Source: Sphingobacterium sp. SRCM116780 (lineage in GTDB: Bacteria > Bacteroidota > Bacteroidia > Sphingobacteriales > Sphingobacteriaceae). From it: 64,000 bases of DNA. The notes under the pieces were generated by a model that was not told the DNA's origin, did not search any database, and worked only from the letters and a program-made list of their open reading frames with translations. The translations under genes and the position numbers were made by a program. Positions 1 to 8,623 of this stretch are shown piece after piece. The stretch is taken from NCBI RefSeq assembly GCF_021442025.1, contig NZ_CP090446.1:1116001-1180000 (forward strand), read 5' to 3'. The stretch's first letter is position 1. Every line of letters starts with the position of its first letter.

Positions 1-1052
1 GAGATATTGTTAAAAAAGGCCAAGTTTTATGTCGTATTAAACCAGATATTTTGCAATCTGGATACGAACGTTCAATTGCTACACTCAATTCTCAAAAAGC
101 AAATTTGGCAGCTGCGCAACAACAGTTGAAACAACAACAAGCGAATTTTAGTAATGTTCAAGCGACATATAAGAGAAATCTAGAACTGTTTAACAAAAGA
201 GTGATCTCAGCTGCTGAGATGGATAAGAGTTCATCTGAATATAATTCTGCTTTAGCTGCTATTGAAGCACAAAAACAGAATGTCCTTTCTACTAAATTTG
301 GTATTGACCAGTCGCAAGCGACCGTAAAAGAAGCAAAAGATAATCTCGATCGTACTACGATTTATTCACCAAGTGATGGTGTTGTTTCTTTACTTTCTAT
401 TGAATTAGGAGAACGTGTAGTAGGAACGGCTCAGATGGCCGGAACTGAAATTATGCGCATCGCTAATTTGGATGCTATGGAAGTGAATGTCGATGTGAAT
501 GAAAATGATATTAATCGTGTGCGTGTAGGTAATGAAGCTGAAATTGAAGTTGATGCTTATCAGGATCGTAAATTTAAAGGAATTGTAACTGAAATTGCTT
601 CTTCATCCAAAAATATAGCAACGACCACAGGTACTTCTTCGACAGAACAGGTAACCAACTTTAATGTGAAAGTGCGTATTCAAATTGATTCCTATGCAGA
701 CTTATTAAAAGAGAATCGTGTTTCTCCTTTTAAACCAGGTTTGTCTGCGACAGTTCAAATATTTACTCAACATCAGAAAGGGTTAGCCATTCCAATACAA
801 TCGGTAACGATAAGAAATGGTACAGGAGCAGATAGTTTAAGTACAGATAGCTTGAAAGAATATGTCTTTGTACTTAAAGATGGCGTTGTGAAACAAACAG
901 TTGTGAAAACGGGTATTCAGGATGATAAAAATATCATCATTTCATCAGGACTGAAAAAAGGAGATGAGGTTGTTTCTAGACCATTTGATGCTATCTCTAA
1001 AACACTGAAAGATAATAGTAAAGTAGAAAAAGTCGATAAGAATACTTTATAG
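1..1052 (+). CDS. Efflux RND transporter periplasmic adaptor (HlyD/MacA-like), 5' end outside window
   Basis: This is a membrane-fusion (adaptor) subunit that would link an inner-membrane pump to an outer-membrane TolC-type channel in the periplasm. The reading frame is open from base 3, so the N-terminus lies upstream. The first visible residues (DIVKKGQVL) are the biotinyl-lipoyl half-motif typical of these adaptors. A long Gln/Ala/Lys-rich alpha-helical hairpin follows, then the second lipoyl half (IYSPSDGVVSLL), a beta-barrel domain and a membrane-proximal domain near the C-terminus. The partner pump and channel genes are not in the window. Whether the pump is ABC (MacB-like) or RND type cannot be decided here. 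Confidence 0.88.
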   Translation, partial: DIVKKGQVLCRIKPDILQSGYERSIATLNSQKANLAAAQQQLKQQQANFSNVQATYKRNLELFNKRVISAAEMDKSSSEYNSALAAIEAQKQNVLSTKFGIDQSQATVKEAKDNLDRTTIYSPSDGVVSLLSIELGERVVGTAQMAGTEIMRIANLDAMEVNVDVNENDINRVRVGNEAEIEVDAYQDRKFKGIVTEIASSSKNIATTTGTSSTEQVTNFNVKVRIQIDSYADLLKENRVSPFKPGLSATVQIFTQHQKGLAIPIQSVTIRNGTGADSLSTDSLKEYVFVLKDGVVKQTVVKTGIQDDKNIIISSGLKKGDEVVSRPFDAISKTLKDNSKVEKVDKNTL

Positions 1053-1070
1053 ATAAAGTATTGGATGTTT

Positions 1071-1111
1071 ATAACACAAAAGGCTTTGATTTTCAAAGCC
1101 TTTTGTGTTAT
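1071..1111. terminator. Long hairpin after the adaptor gene
   Basis: A perfect 19-bp inverted repeat (1071-1089 with 1093-1111) has a three-base loop and lies 18 bases after the adaptor stop. There is no clean T-run on the plus strand, so it may act as an mRNA 3' stabiliser as well as a terminator. Confidence 0.7.
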
Positions 1112-1153
1112 AAACAAAAATTTTAGTCATTTAAATACAAAAAAATTATTGTG

Positions 1154-2083
1154 ATGCGCGAATTTTTTAAATATTTTAATTTTTCTAGAGCTGAACAGAA
1201 TGGCCTCTTTGTGTTGTTTATTCTGATTTTGTTGCTATTCAGTTTTCCTTATATTTTAAATATATTTAATCCTACTGATTTCGATGCATACAAAATTCAA
1301 GCTTTTGAACAAAAAGACAGCGATACAATCACTTTTGAAAAAACTAAAAAACAAGGGTTTACTTCAGATCGAAGTCAAGCACCTGCTCATCATCTGGAGC
1401 CAATAAGTCCTACATTTCGATTTGATCCCAATACCTTAGATGATGCAGGATGGCTAGGTTTAGGATTTACGGAAAAGCAAATTAAGGTAATCAATAATTA
1501 TAGAAACAAAGGTGGACGGTTTTATAAAAAGGAAGATCTATCCAAAATTTATTCGATTTCGACAATACAATATAAACGTTTAGAAAGCTTTATTGAGATT
1601 GAAAGTAGTGATCCATCAGATAACAAGCAGGAGGGTGGTTTGCCGAATCAAAACACGAAATTTCAAAACAATAAATTTGTACAAACGATTGTTGATATTA
1701 ATACCGGCGATACAACAGCCTTTATCAAGTTAAAAGGTATAGGTTCTTCTTATGCAAGACGAATCGTTAAGTATCGGGAATCTTTAGGAGGTTACATACG
1801 TGTAGAACAAATAAAGGAAATTTATGGACTGCCTCCGGAAACATTTGAAAGTATCCTTCCATATTTAAAAATCAGTGCTAATCCTCCAATTTCTAAGCTC
1901 CAGATCAATGAAATAGATAGTAAATCCTTAGCTAAACATCCATATATTAGTGATAAACAAGCGATAGCTATCGTAAATTATCGTCTTCAACACGGAAATT
2001 ATCGTAATTTAGACGATTTAAGTAAAGTTGCCTTGGTGGATGATGACCTATTGCGCAAACTTGCTGCATATTTAACATTTTAA
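1154..2083 (+). CDS. Helix-hairpin-helix protein with N-terminal membrane anchor (ComEA-like)
   Basis: This is probably a membrane-anchored DNA-binding protein. After a short basic start there is one hydrophobic segment at about residues 19-38, then a soluble part with repeated helix-hairpin-helix units. Examples are the stretch around VDINTGDTTAFIKLKGIG and the C-terminal QINEIDSKSLAKHPYIS region, each followed by IVNYR or IVKYR. ComEA-family proteins use such units to bind DNA without sequence specificity, but a competence role is only inference because no other com genes are nearby. GTG at 1151 directly precedes ATG at 1154; I take ATG. apt starts four bases after the stop, so the two are probably co-transcribed. 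Confidence 0.8.
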   Translation: MREFFKYFNFSRAEQNGLFVLFILILLLFSFPYILNIFNPTDFDAYKIQAFEQKDSDTITFEKTKKQGFTSDRSQAPAHHLEPISPTFRFDPNTLDDAGWLGLGFTEKQIKVINNYRNKGGRFYKKEDLSKIYSISTIQYKRLESFIEIESSDPSDNKQEGGLPNQNTKFQNNKFVQTIVDINTGDTTAFIKLKGIGSSYARRIVKYRESLGGYIRVEQIKEIYGLPPETFESILPYLKISANPPISKLQINEIDSKSLAKHPYISDKQAIAIVNYRLQHGNYRNLDDLSKVALVDDDLLRKLAAYLTF

Positions 2084-2086
2084 AAG

Positions 2087-2617
2087 ATGCTCGAAGAAAA
2101 ATTAAAACGTGTTATTCGTGATGTACACGATTTTCCAAAACCTGGAATTGTCTTTAAAGATATTACCCCCTTATTACAAGATGCAACGCTTTGTACGGAA
2201 ATGGTCGATGCATTCGTAGAAGCCGTAAAAGATTGGGACTTGGACGCAATAGCAGGAATTGAAAGCAGAGGTTTCTTATTTGGAATGATGTTGGCCAATC
2301 GCTTACAGATACCTTTTATTCCAATCCGTAAGCAAGGAAAACTGCCTTTTCATACCATTTCAGAATCCTATGCTTTGGAATACGGACAAGCCACGATAGA
2401 AATGCATGAAGATGCCTTTATAAAAGGCAGCAAAATTTTGATTCACGATGATTTATTGGCTACAGGTGGTACTGTCGTTGCGGCAAGTAAATTGATCGAA
2501 AAATTAGGGGGGCAAGTCGCTGGTTACTGTTTTGTCATCAGTTTAGATTTTTTACATAGCCAGGGGAGGTTAACCAGATTTAGCCCTGCTATTTTTTCAT
2601 TAGCGCATTATCAATAA
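2087..2617 (+). CDS. apt: Adenine phosphoribosyltransferase
   Basis: This enzyme converts adenine and PRPP to AMP and pyrophosphate in cytoplasmic purine salvage. The 176-residue length is normal for the family. The PRPP-binding loop is visible as DDLLATGGT at residues 121-129, and the conserved GIESRGFLFG segment lies at about residues 57-66. The start ATG lies four bases after the stop of the helix-hairpin-helix gene, suggesting translational coupling. A 325-base gene-free stretch follows. Confidence 0.95.
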   Translation: MLEEKLKRVIRDVHDFPKPGIVFKDITPLLQDATLCTEMVDAFVEAVKDWDLDAIAGIESRGFLFGMMLANRLQIPFIPIRKQGKLPFHTISESYALEYGQATIEMHEDAFIKGSKILIHDDLLATGGTVVAASKLIEKLGGQVAGYCFVISLDFLHSQGRLTRFSPAIFSLAHYQ

Positions 2618-2942
2618 TTTACTTTTAACAAGTATACGTTTGGTAAATATTGATGTAGAATTAAATAATTGTACTAATTAATAGACGAATATAATCATCT
2701 CCTATTTACTCCATGTTAAAGTTTCCAAAATTAACAGATATATAACGTGATATTGCTTAAATGGGGATCAGATGAAGCGTTATGTCCTAATTAATTGTCT
2801 ATATATTTGAAGTAAGGATTTTTATTCAATATAAAAAACAATTCTTGCAAGATAATTGTTACAACAAAGTGGAAAATTGTACTATAGCATTTTATACTAC
2901 AATATAACTTAATTATAACAGATAAACTAAAATTAGAACATT
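2618..2942. other. Gene-free AT-rich spacer upstream of the OmpA/DUF937 gene
   Basis: This 325-base AT-rich stretch has no credible open reading frame or RNA gene. A TATATTTG at 2812-2819 matches the Bacteroidota -7 element TAnnTTTG, but no TTTG sits at the right distance upstream. If it is used, the downstream mRNA would have a leader of about 117 bases. Small palindromes (CTTGCAAG, TTGTTACAACAA) occur near 2845-2870, with no evident function. Confidence 0.4.
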
Positions 2943-4337
2943 ATGGAAATTAATCTTTTAAATTCTGCTAAAGAATTCTTTAACGATGATGTCTTATCCA
3001 AATTGGGCAATACAGTCGGAGAAGATAAAGAAAAAGTAAAATCAGGATTAGCAGCTATTATACCTGCAATTTTCTTAGGCTTACAGAAAGAATCAGGAAC
3101 AGGGCTAAGTGCTATTTTAGAACAAGCTAAACAATATTTTGGCGACTTTAATTTTACAAATTTTTTAAAACCAAATGCTGAAACAGGGGAGATTAATGAA
3201 TTGGTTGATACTGATCACAATGAACCTCAACATAAAGATTTGTTGCATACTATCTTTGGTAATAACCTCAGTACGATTGTTACAACTTTAGGTGGATTTT
3301 TGGGTAGCGGTGGCGGTACCATCCAAAAATTATTAGGCCTTTCTTTACCTGCTGTATTTTCGAGTTTAACACAAAATGGAACCAATTGGAATGCAAGTTC
3401 CATCACGAAATTATTAGATGATAATAAGAGTAATTTTGCAGCGGCCTTACCATCGGGTTTAGGGTTAGCAGCTTTTGGTACTTCATTTGCAAATGTAGAT
3501 AATATCGTTTCTTCAACGACAGAGGCGACTAAACCTATTGAAGCTGTTTTAGTTCCAGTACCACTTTCGAAAGAAGAAGAACCCGTTGCTGCAGTTGTAC
3601 CTCCAGTTATACCTCCTCCTGCAGAGCCAGTGAAAAGAGTGGAACCTATTATCCCTCCTGCACGTTTAGAACCATTACCGACTGAAGAGCCGAAATCTGG
3701 AGGTGGAGGAATTTGGAAAATTTTAATTCCTATTGTAATTATTGCTGTTTTATGGTTCTTGTTTGGAAAAGGATGTAAAGGTGATAAGGATAAAGTTGCT
3801 CCAATGGATACGGTGTCAAATAATGTTACAGATACAACTTCACAAGTGGTATCAAGTACGCCATCAGTAAGAGAAAGTTTAGAAGTTGAATTGCCTAATG
3901 GTGTAAAATTAAATGCTTTTAAAGGAGGAATCGAAGATCAACTGGTTCAGTTCTTAAAAACAGATTATAAAGCACTGGGTGAAGATGCATTGAAAGATAA
4001 ATGGTTTAATTTTGATAATTTGAATTTCGAAACAAATACAGCTAAAGTGTTGCCAGAAAGTCAAGTTCAATTAGAAAATTTAGCTGCGATTTTGAAAGCG
4101 TTTCCAGCGGCTAAAATCAAGATCGGTGGTTATACAGACAAAACAGGAGATGAGAGCTATAATAAGAAATTATCCATGGAACGCGCTACTGTAGTCAAAT
4201 CATATTTATCAGAAAATGGATTGAGTGGTCAAGTAATAGATGCCGAAGGATATGGTTCTGAGTTCGCTCAAGCTGCAGCCGATGCTCCAGAATCAGCACG
4301 TGTATTAGATCGTAAAGTTGCTGTAAGTGTAAGATAA
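2943..4337 (+). CDS. OmpA-family protein with N-terminal DUF937 domain
   Basis: The C-terminal third (about residues 355-460) is an OmpA-like peptidoglycan-binding domain with the usual FDNLNFETNTAKVLPES start and a GYTDKTGDESYNKKLSMERA core. The first 185 residues are a hydrophobic Gly/Ala/Leu-rich DUF937-type domain of unknown function. A Pro/Glu-rich linker (about 200-250) and one membrane span (about 257-274) separate the two. There is no N-terminal signal peptide, so the DUF937 part is probably cytoplasmic and the OmpA domain periplasmic. This would tie an inner-membrane or cytoplasmic structure to the cell wall. The gene stands alone and is followed by a strong terminator. Confidence 0.85.
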   Translation: MEINLLNSAKEFFNDDVLSKLGNTVGEDKEKVKSGLAAIIPAIFLGLQKESGTGLSAILEQAKQYFGDFNFTNFLKPNAETGEINELVDTDHNEPQHKDLLHTIFGNNLSTIVTTLGGFLGSGGGTIQKLLGLSLPAVFSSLTQNGTNWNASSITKLLDDNKSNFAAALPSGLGLAAFGTSFANVDNIVSSTTEATKPIEAVLVPVPLSKEEEPVAAVVPPVIPPPAEPVKRVEPIIPPARLEPLPTEEPKSGGGGIWKILIPIVIIAVLWFLFGKGCKGDKDKVAPMDTVSNNVTDTTSQVVSSTPSVRESLEVELPNGVKLNAFKGGIEDQLVQFLKTDYKALGEDALKDKWFNFDNLNFETNTAKVLPESQVQLENLAAILKAFPAAKIKIGGYTDKTGDESYNKKLSMERATVVKSYLSENGLSGQVIDAEGYGSEFAQAAADAPESARVLDRKVAVSVR

Positions 4338-4350
4338 ATTTATAAATTTT

Positions 4351-4386
4351 AAAAAGCGGATTGAACTTACATTCAATCCGCTTTTT
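4351..4386 (+). terminator. Rho-independent terminator after the OmpA/DUF937 gene
   Basis: A 15-bp stem (4351-4365 with 4372-4386) has a six-base loop and merges into a T-run. It lies 13 bases after the stop codon. Confidence 0.9.
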
Positions 4387-4420
4387 TTGTTTAATAAGGT
4401 TTTATTTCATAATAATATTG

Positions 4421-4428
4421 CATTTTTG
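4421..4428 (+). promoter_or_regulatory. Probable -7 element abutting the start of the next gene
   Basis: CATTTTTG differs by one base from the Bacteroidota -7 consensus TAnnTTTG and ends only five bases before the ATG at 4434. If it is real, the transcript would be leaderless or nearly so. No good -33 TTTG is present. Confidence 0.35.
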
Positions 4429-4433
4429 CAGCT

Positions 4434-4736
4434 ATGGAACAGAAGCTAAAAGAAATGATCAAATCTGATTTTGAAAAATACATGCGTTTTGCATTAACAT
4501 CAACTAGATTTGGTTTTGATGTTTTCGGAGAATATGCGGTATCTGTGTTAAACTTTTATATTGGAAGTAATATTTTAACATTTTCCAATAAGCTTGAAGG
4601 TGCTATATATCTCGTCGAACTCTATAATGTCGGACTTGGAGGAGTAATGTCAAATGATGATATGAAAGAGTTGGCTCAAGTTTTTGCGCATGATCCAACT
4701 CTCGATTACAGTATTATTAAACCTATTTTTGATTAA
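4434..4736 (+). CDS. Hypothetical 100-residue protein
   Basis: I do not recognise this small soluble protein. It is largely helical by composition, with no signal peptide, membrane span or Cys pair. A central stretch, YAVSVLNFYIGSNILTFSNK, is hydrophobic and Asn/Ser-rich. The start ATG follows a terminator and a possible -7 element. The stop codon shares the palindrome TTAA (4733-4736) with the stop of the convergent lipocalin gene. Normal composition and tight packing suggest a real gene. Confidence 0.65.
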   Translation: MEQKLKEMIKSDFEKYMRFALTSTRFGFDVFGEYAVSVLNFYIGSNILTFSNKLEGAIYLVELYNVGLGGVMSNDDMKELAQVFAHDPTLDYSIIKPIFD

Positions 4737-5266
4737 GCTTGTTTGGTCCAAACTAAATTGTCAATCGTATAGCCTGATTCCTTAGCATAATCAAGAAAGT
4801 CTAGTTTTACATCTTCAGGTATACTTTTCTCTCGGGATAATAACCACATATAATCCAAGTTCTCTCCAAATATAAGCGCATGTTGATAGTTTGCGTCAAT
4901 TTTGACAACATTGTACCCGCTATAAAACGGTCCAAAAAACGAAACTTTTAGAGCTCCTTTAGTGGGTGATTCGATAAATTTTGCTTTACCAACGGACTGT
5001 TTCCATTTATCCTTCTCCTTGTGAAACCCTTGGTTATTGACGGCAATACTGCCATCCATATTTTTATTGTACTCTGCGGTAACAAGTGAAAGTCCTTTTT
5101 CCCATTTAAAATCTAGTCGAGCGATTTCATACCATTTGCCCAGATAGCGGTCTACATCAAATGGTTCGACAACTTTAACGTTCGATTTGACGGGTTTCAG
5201 TGCATTGTAAGCTAGCGTAACTGCTGCAGAAGCAGCAAGTATCCATAATGATTTTTTCTTGTCCAT
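4733..5266 (-). CDS. Lipocalin family protein (Blc/apolipoprotein D-like)
   Basis: Bacterial lipocalins bind hydrophobic ligands in an eight-stranded barrel and usually act at the outer membrane. The diagnostic GxW motif is GKWYEIAR at residues 43-50. The C-terminal LSREKSIPEDVKLDFLDYAK segment matches the helix region of the Blc group. The N-terminus (KKKSLWILAASAAVTLAYNAL) is one hydrophobic segment without a lipobox Cys, so this protein is a membrane-anchored or secreted form and not a classical Blc lipoprotein. It converges on the preceding small gene with a four-base stop overlap and no terminator between them. Confidence 0.88.
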   Translation of the reverse strand: MDKKKSLWILAASAAVTLAYNALKPVKSNVKVVEPFDVDRYLGKWYEIARLDFKWEKGLSLVTAEYNKNMDGSIAVNNQGFHKEKDKWKQSVGKAKFIESPTKGALKVSFFGPFYSGYNVVKIDANYQHALIFGENLDYMWLLSREKSIPEDVKLDFLDYAKESGYTIDNLVWTKQA

Positions 5267-5348
5267 CTTATTTTAATGTTATCTGTGATCATCTATAAGA
5301 ACGTCAAAGTCAATACAAATGTTTTAGACCCAATGTAAATAAAAACTG

Positions 5349-5356
5349 TATTTTTG
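5349..5356 (+). promoter_or_regulatory. -7 element upstream of the DUF4268 gene
   Basis: TATTTTTG matches TAnnTTTG exactly and ends 20 bases before the GTG start at 5377. The upstream TTTT at 5322-5325 is a poor and somewhat distant -33 element. Confidence 0.5.
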
Positions 5357-5376
5357 TGCGTTCTAAATAGATTAAC

Positions 5377-5841
5377 GTGTATTCAAGAGAAGAAGTGAAG
5401 CAACTAAAAGAGACCTTTTGGACTCGGTTTGGCCAATATATGGCACTGCATGCATCAGCTGATGGTGAAAAAATTAATTGGGTAAACTATAGAACAGGTA
5501 TTAAGAATCTTCGTTTTAAAATGGAAGCTGATAAGCGTGTTGCTTTGATAGCCATAGAATGGAATCATCCAGATGTAACCATGCGTTCCTTGATGTGGGA
5601 ACAATTTGAACAATATCGAACGATTTTAGAACAAATACTCGGAGAAGAGTGGATTTGGGATTTAGAGATGCTCGATGAGTACGGAAAATCAGTGAGTATG
5701 ATTTACATGACCCTGGAAGGTAAGAGTATTTTCAAACCAGAAGATTGGCCAGACCTTATCTCATTTTTCAAGCCCAGATTAATCGCTTTGGATGAATTTT
5801 GGTGCGATGCACAGTATGGTTTTGAAATTTTTAAAAGCTAA
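5377..5841 (+). CDS. DUF4268 domain protein
   Basis: This 154-residue cytoplasmic protein is rich in Trp and aromatic residues (GQYMALHASADGEKINWVNYRT near the start, LDEFWCDAQYGF near the end), as in the DUF4268 family of unknown function. Family members occur alone or fused to restriction-like nuclease domains; here the domain is alone. The start is GTG at 5377. It lies downstream of a consensus -7 element and no in-frame ATG fits the conserved N-terminus better. It appears to be monocistronic. Confidence 0.8.
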   Translation: MYSREEVKQLKETFWTRFGQYMALHASADGEKINWVNYRTGIKNLRFKMEADKRVALIAIEWNHPDVTMRSLMWEQFEQYRTILEQILGEEWIWDLEMLDEYGKSVSMIYMTLEGKSIFKPEDWPDLISFFKPRLIALDEFWCDAQYGFEIFKS

Positions 5842-5860
5842 AATTGTTACTCAGATAGGG

Positions 5861-5890
5861 TTTTATTTGAACATGTAATTTTTACCTTTG
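5861..5890 (+). promoter_or_regulatory. Promoter of the S1/P1 nuclease gene
   Basis: TACCTTTG at 5883-5890 is an exact TAnnTTTG element. TTTT at 5861-5864, 18 bases upstream, is a degenerate -33 element. The mRNA would begin about a dozen bases before the ATG at 5910. Confidence 0.55.
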
Positions 5891-5909
5891 CTCCATAATT
5901 TTATTGTTT

Positions 5910-6704
5910 ATGAAAAATATATTTAAAGGTCTAATCATTTTGCTCTTGACATTGCAGCTATCATCTGTATTTGCATGGGGAACTATTGGACATCGTGTGG
6001 TGGCCGAAATAGCAGAACATCATTTGACAAGAAAAGCAAAAAAGAATATTAAAAAAATAATTGGAAACCAAAAGCTGGCGTATTGGTCTAATTGGGGTGA
6101 TTTTATTAAATCTGATCCACATGAAGAATTTAAAAAAATGGGAAATTCTCATTTTATCAATACCAATCCACATTTGCCTTGGGCTGACTTTCAGGTAGCA
6201 ATGGAAAACTCCAGTGAAGAAAATTTATATAAAACAATATTGCGTCTTGAAAACTCATTTTCTGATAAGAATTTAACACTTGACAAAAAGAAACAAAATT
6301 TATATATGCTTATTCATCTCATTGGTGATGCACACCAACCCATGCATGTGAGTCGGGCAGAAGACCAGGGAGGAAATAAGATCGAAGTGACTTGGTTTGG
6401 TAAAAAATCTAATATTCACCGTGTGTGGGACTCCGATTTAATCGATAATGAAAAGTATAGTTATACAGAATATGCTGGTGTTTTGGATATTTTAAATAAA
6501 TCTGAAATCACACAGTTGCAAACAGGAAACTTAGCAAATTGGTTATTTGAGTCCAACCAATTGTCTGATAAAATTTATGCTGATGTAGAACATAACGCTA
6601 ATCTTTCCTACAATTACATTTATGATAATATCTATACAGTAGAAAACTGCATGTTGAAAGGTGGTTTACGTTTAGCAAAAGTCTTAAATGATATTTTTGG
6701 ATAA
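5910..6704 (+). CDS. Secreted S1/P1-type nuclease
   Basis: S1/P1 nucleases are three-zinc enzymes that cleave single-stranded DNA and RNA. A signal peptide (MKNIFKGLIILLLTLQLSSVFA) would leave Trp as the mature N-terminal residue, which is diagnostic because that Trp is itself a zinc ligand. GHRVVAEIAEHHL follows with the first His ligand. The later HLIGDAHQPMHVS and HRVWDSDLID motifs carry the other His and Asp ligands. The length of about 264 residues is normal. TTG at 5904 is an alternative start; I use ATG at 5910 because it gives a clean signal peptide. It probably acts in periplasmic or extracellular nucleic acid scavenging. Confidence 0.92.
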   Translation: MKNIFKGLIILLLTLQLSSVFAWGTIGHRVVAEIAEHHLTRKAKKNIKKIIGNQKLAYWSNWGDFIKSDPHEEFKKMGNSHFINTNPHLPWADFQVAMENSSEENLYKTILRLENSFSDKNLTLDKKKQNLYMLIHLIGDAHQPMHVSRAEDQGGNKIEVTWFGKKSNIHRVWDSDLIDNEKYSYTEYAGVLDILNKSEITQLQTGNLANWLFESNQLSDKIYADVEHNANLSYNYIYDNIYTVENCMLKGGLRLAKVLNDIFG

Positions 6705-6726
6705 TTTTTAATATATTTATTGGTAT

Positions 6727-6756
6727 AAAGGGAAATGAATAGCTTCATTTCCCTTT
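6727..6756 (+). terminator. Terminator after the S1/P1 nuclease gene
   Basis: A 13-bp stem (6727-6739 with 6744-6756) has a TAGC loop and is followed by a T-rich tail. It lies 22 bases after the stop. Confidence 0.88.
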
Positions 6757-6841
6757 TTTATTGTCAACACTTTTGGTTTTTCGGTATTATTGTTGTTGAT
6801 AGAGTTGAACACACGATAATATCCTTTTCAGCAGCTTATAT

Positions 6842-8623
6842 ATGACTATATCTTTATTATTTAAAAAAATAATCCCTTTTGCAAAACCCTATAAAAATCT
6901 CATATTTTATACCTTAATCTTAACATTGGTTGGGTCTTTTGCTGCACAGATCAATGCATTTATATTGAAGTATACGGTTGATTCTATCAGTAACCTGATG
7001 GTTGCAAAAGAACCATTGTCAAAAGGTATGCACTTAATCGGAATGATTTCCGCGATTCTTTTGATTAAAGAAATAATCTATTCCTTAGTGCAATTTGGAC
7101 AGAAGTTTTATGGTGAAAAATTACGAATTTTTATCGCCCGAGATTTCTCCCAACGTATTGTGGAGAAGATATTGACTTATAAAATGGCTTTTTATACTTC
7201 TGAAGAAAATGAAAGTGGCAAGCTTCAAACGCGTATCGATTCGGGCATCAGTTCATTAACCAGGTTAGTGCAGAATTTCTTTATCGATATTCTACCGCTA
7301 TTTGCGAATGCTCTTGTTGCGTTAGTATGTATGTTTATGGCGAACGTCTACGTGGGGCTTGTAGGTCTAGCTGTAATCCCTATTTATTTTTATATCAGTC
7401 AATCGCAAGCAGGTAAGTTAAGTGGTTTCAGACGCCAGATGAGGAACTATCGAGAATCTAAAAATAATAGAATTATCAATTTGATCGATTCCATATTGGT
7501 TATTAAATCTTTTGTGCGAGAACCTGAAGAGGCGGCTCGACATGAAAAGATTCAGTATGAAATGACGGAAAATCAAATGCAAACTCGAAAGACGAGTTTT
7601 TTCTTTGATAGCTTAAAAAACTTTGTAGAGCAAATAGCCGTCGTGGCCATTATTGTCTTGACAGCTTATTTAGTATTGGATAATCAAATCACGATAGGGG
7701 CTATCATGTTTCATATTATGTTGTTTTCTAACGTTTCTGCGCCAATCCGGCAATTGCATCGGATCTATGATGAAGTCAACGACGCGCTAATTTATTCCGA
7801 ATCATTTTTCGATATTTTAGAATCGGATTATCTGGTAGAAGGAAATGGCAATTTTAAACCAGATAAAGTCAAAGGTCACATCAGTATCCAACAGGTTTAC
7901 TTCGACTATCCGAATGGTACAACAGCACTTAAAAATGTCTCTTTTGACATTAAACCGAACCAAATTACAGCACTTGTTGGTTTAAGTGGCGCTGGTAAAA
8001 GCACGGTTATCAATCTTTTGGATAAATTTTATGAACCTACTTCTGGACGTATCCTGTTAGATGGTGTCGATCTGAGAGATTATGATACCAACTTTTTAAG
8101 GAAAAATATTGGGATGGTTTTACAGCGAAATCATATTTTTAAAGGATCTATTTTTGAAAATATTGAATATGGAAAAATAGGAAGTAGTCAGGAAGAAGTT
8201 ATAAAAGCGGCTAAAGAAGCGTATATACATGAACAGATTATGGAACTTCCTCATGGCTATGATTCTGGAGCACATCTATTATCAGGTGGGCAACAACAGC
8301 GTATTGCCATAGCTAGACTATTTTTAAAGAATCCACCGATTATCTTCTTGGATGAACCCACAGCAAATCTGGATGCCATTGCTACGGAACAGATTAAAAA
8401 TAGCTTAGATGCCATTAAAAAGGATCGTACGGTGATTATTATATCGCACAGTATTTCGCAGATTATCGATTCAAATGAAATCGTCGTGATGGAAAAAGGG
8501 CAGGTGGTAGAAAAAGGGATTCATGAGGAGCTCTATGATCATCGAGGAACTTATTATAAAATATTTTCAGCGATGGCTAGCAGTCTTAATTTGGATAAAA
8601 TTAGTAAAACGTTACATCATTAA
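6842..8623 (+). CDS. ABC exporter, fused permease and ATPase (MsbA/MdlB-like)
   Basis: This is a half-transporter that would dimerise in the inner membrane and export a lipid, peptide or drug. Residues 1-320 form the six-helix type-1 exporter domain. The nucleotide-binding domain has Walker A GLSGAGKST near residue 380, the signature LSGGQQQR near 480, Walker B IIFLDEP near 500 and an H-loop in IIISHS. The length of 593 residues is standard. It stands alone, so the substrate is unknown. The stop codon shares TTAA (8620-8623) with the stop of the convergent permease gene. Confidence 0.92.
   Translation: MTISLLFKKIIPFAKPYKNLIFYTLILTLVGSFAAQINAFILKYTVDSISNLMVAKEPLSKGMHLIGMISAILLIKEIIYSLVQFGQKFYGEKLRIFIARDFSQRIVEKILTYKMAFYTSEENESGKLQTRIDSGISSLTRLVQNFFIDILPLFANALVALVCMFMANVYVGLVGLAVIPIYFYISQSQAGKLSGFRRQMRNYRESKNNRIINLIDSILVIKSFVREPEEAARHEKIQYEMTENQMQTRKTSFFFDSLKNFVEQIAVVAIIVLTAYLVLDNQITIGAIMFHIMLFSNVSAPIRQLHRIYDEVNDALIYSESFFDILESDYLVEGNGNFKPDKVKGHISIQQVYFDYPNGTTALKNVSFDIKPNQITALVGLSGAGKSTVINLLDKFYEPTSGRILLDGVDLRDYDTNFLRKNIGMVLQRNHIFKGSIFENIEYGKIGSSQEEVIKAAKEAYIHEQIMELPHGYDSGAHLLSGGQQQRIAIARLFLKNPPIIFLDEPTANLDAIATEQIKNSLDAIKKDRTVIIISHSISQIIDSNEIVVMEKGQVVEKGIHEELYDHRGTYYKIFSAMASSLNLDKISKTLHH

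Noticed and set aside
1071..1111. Attachment site or repeat element
   Set aside because: A perfect 19-bp hairpin directly after a stop codon is best explained as a terminator or mRNA stabiliser.
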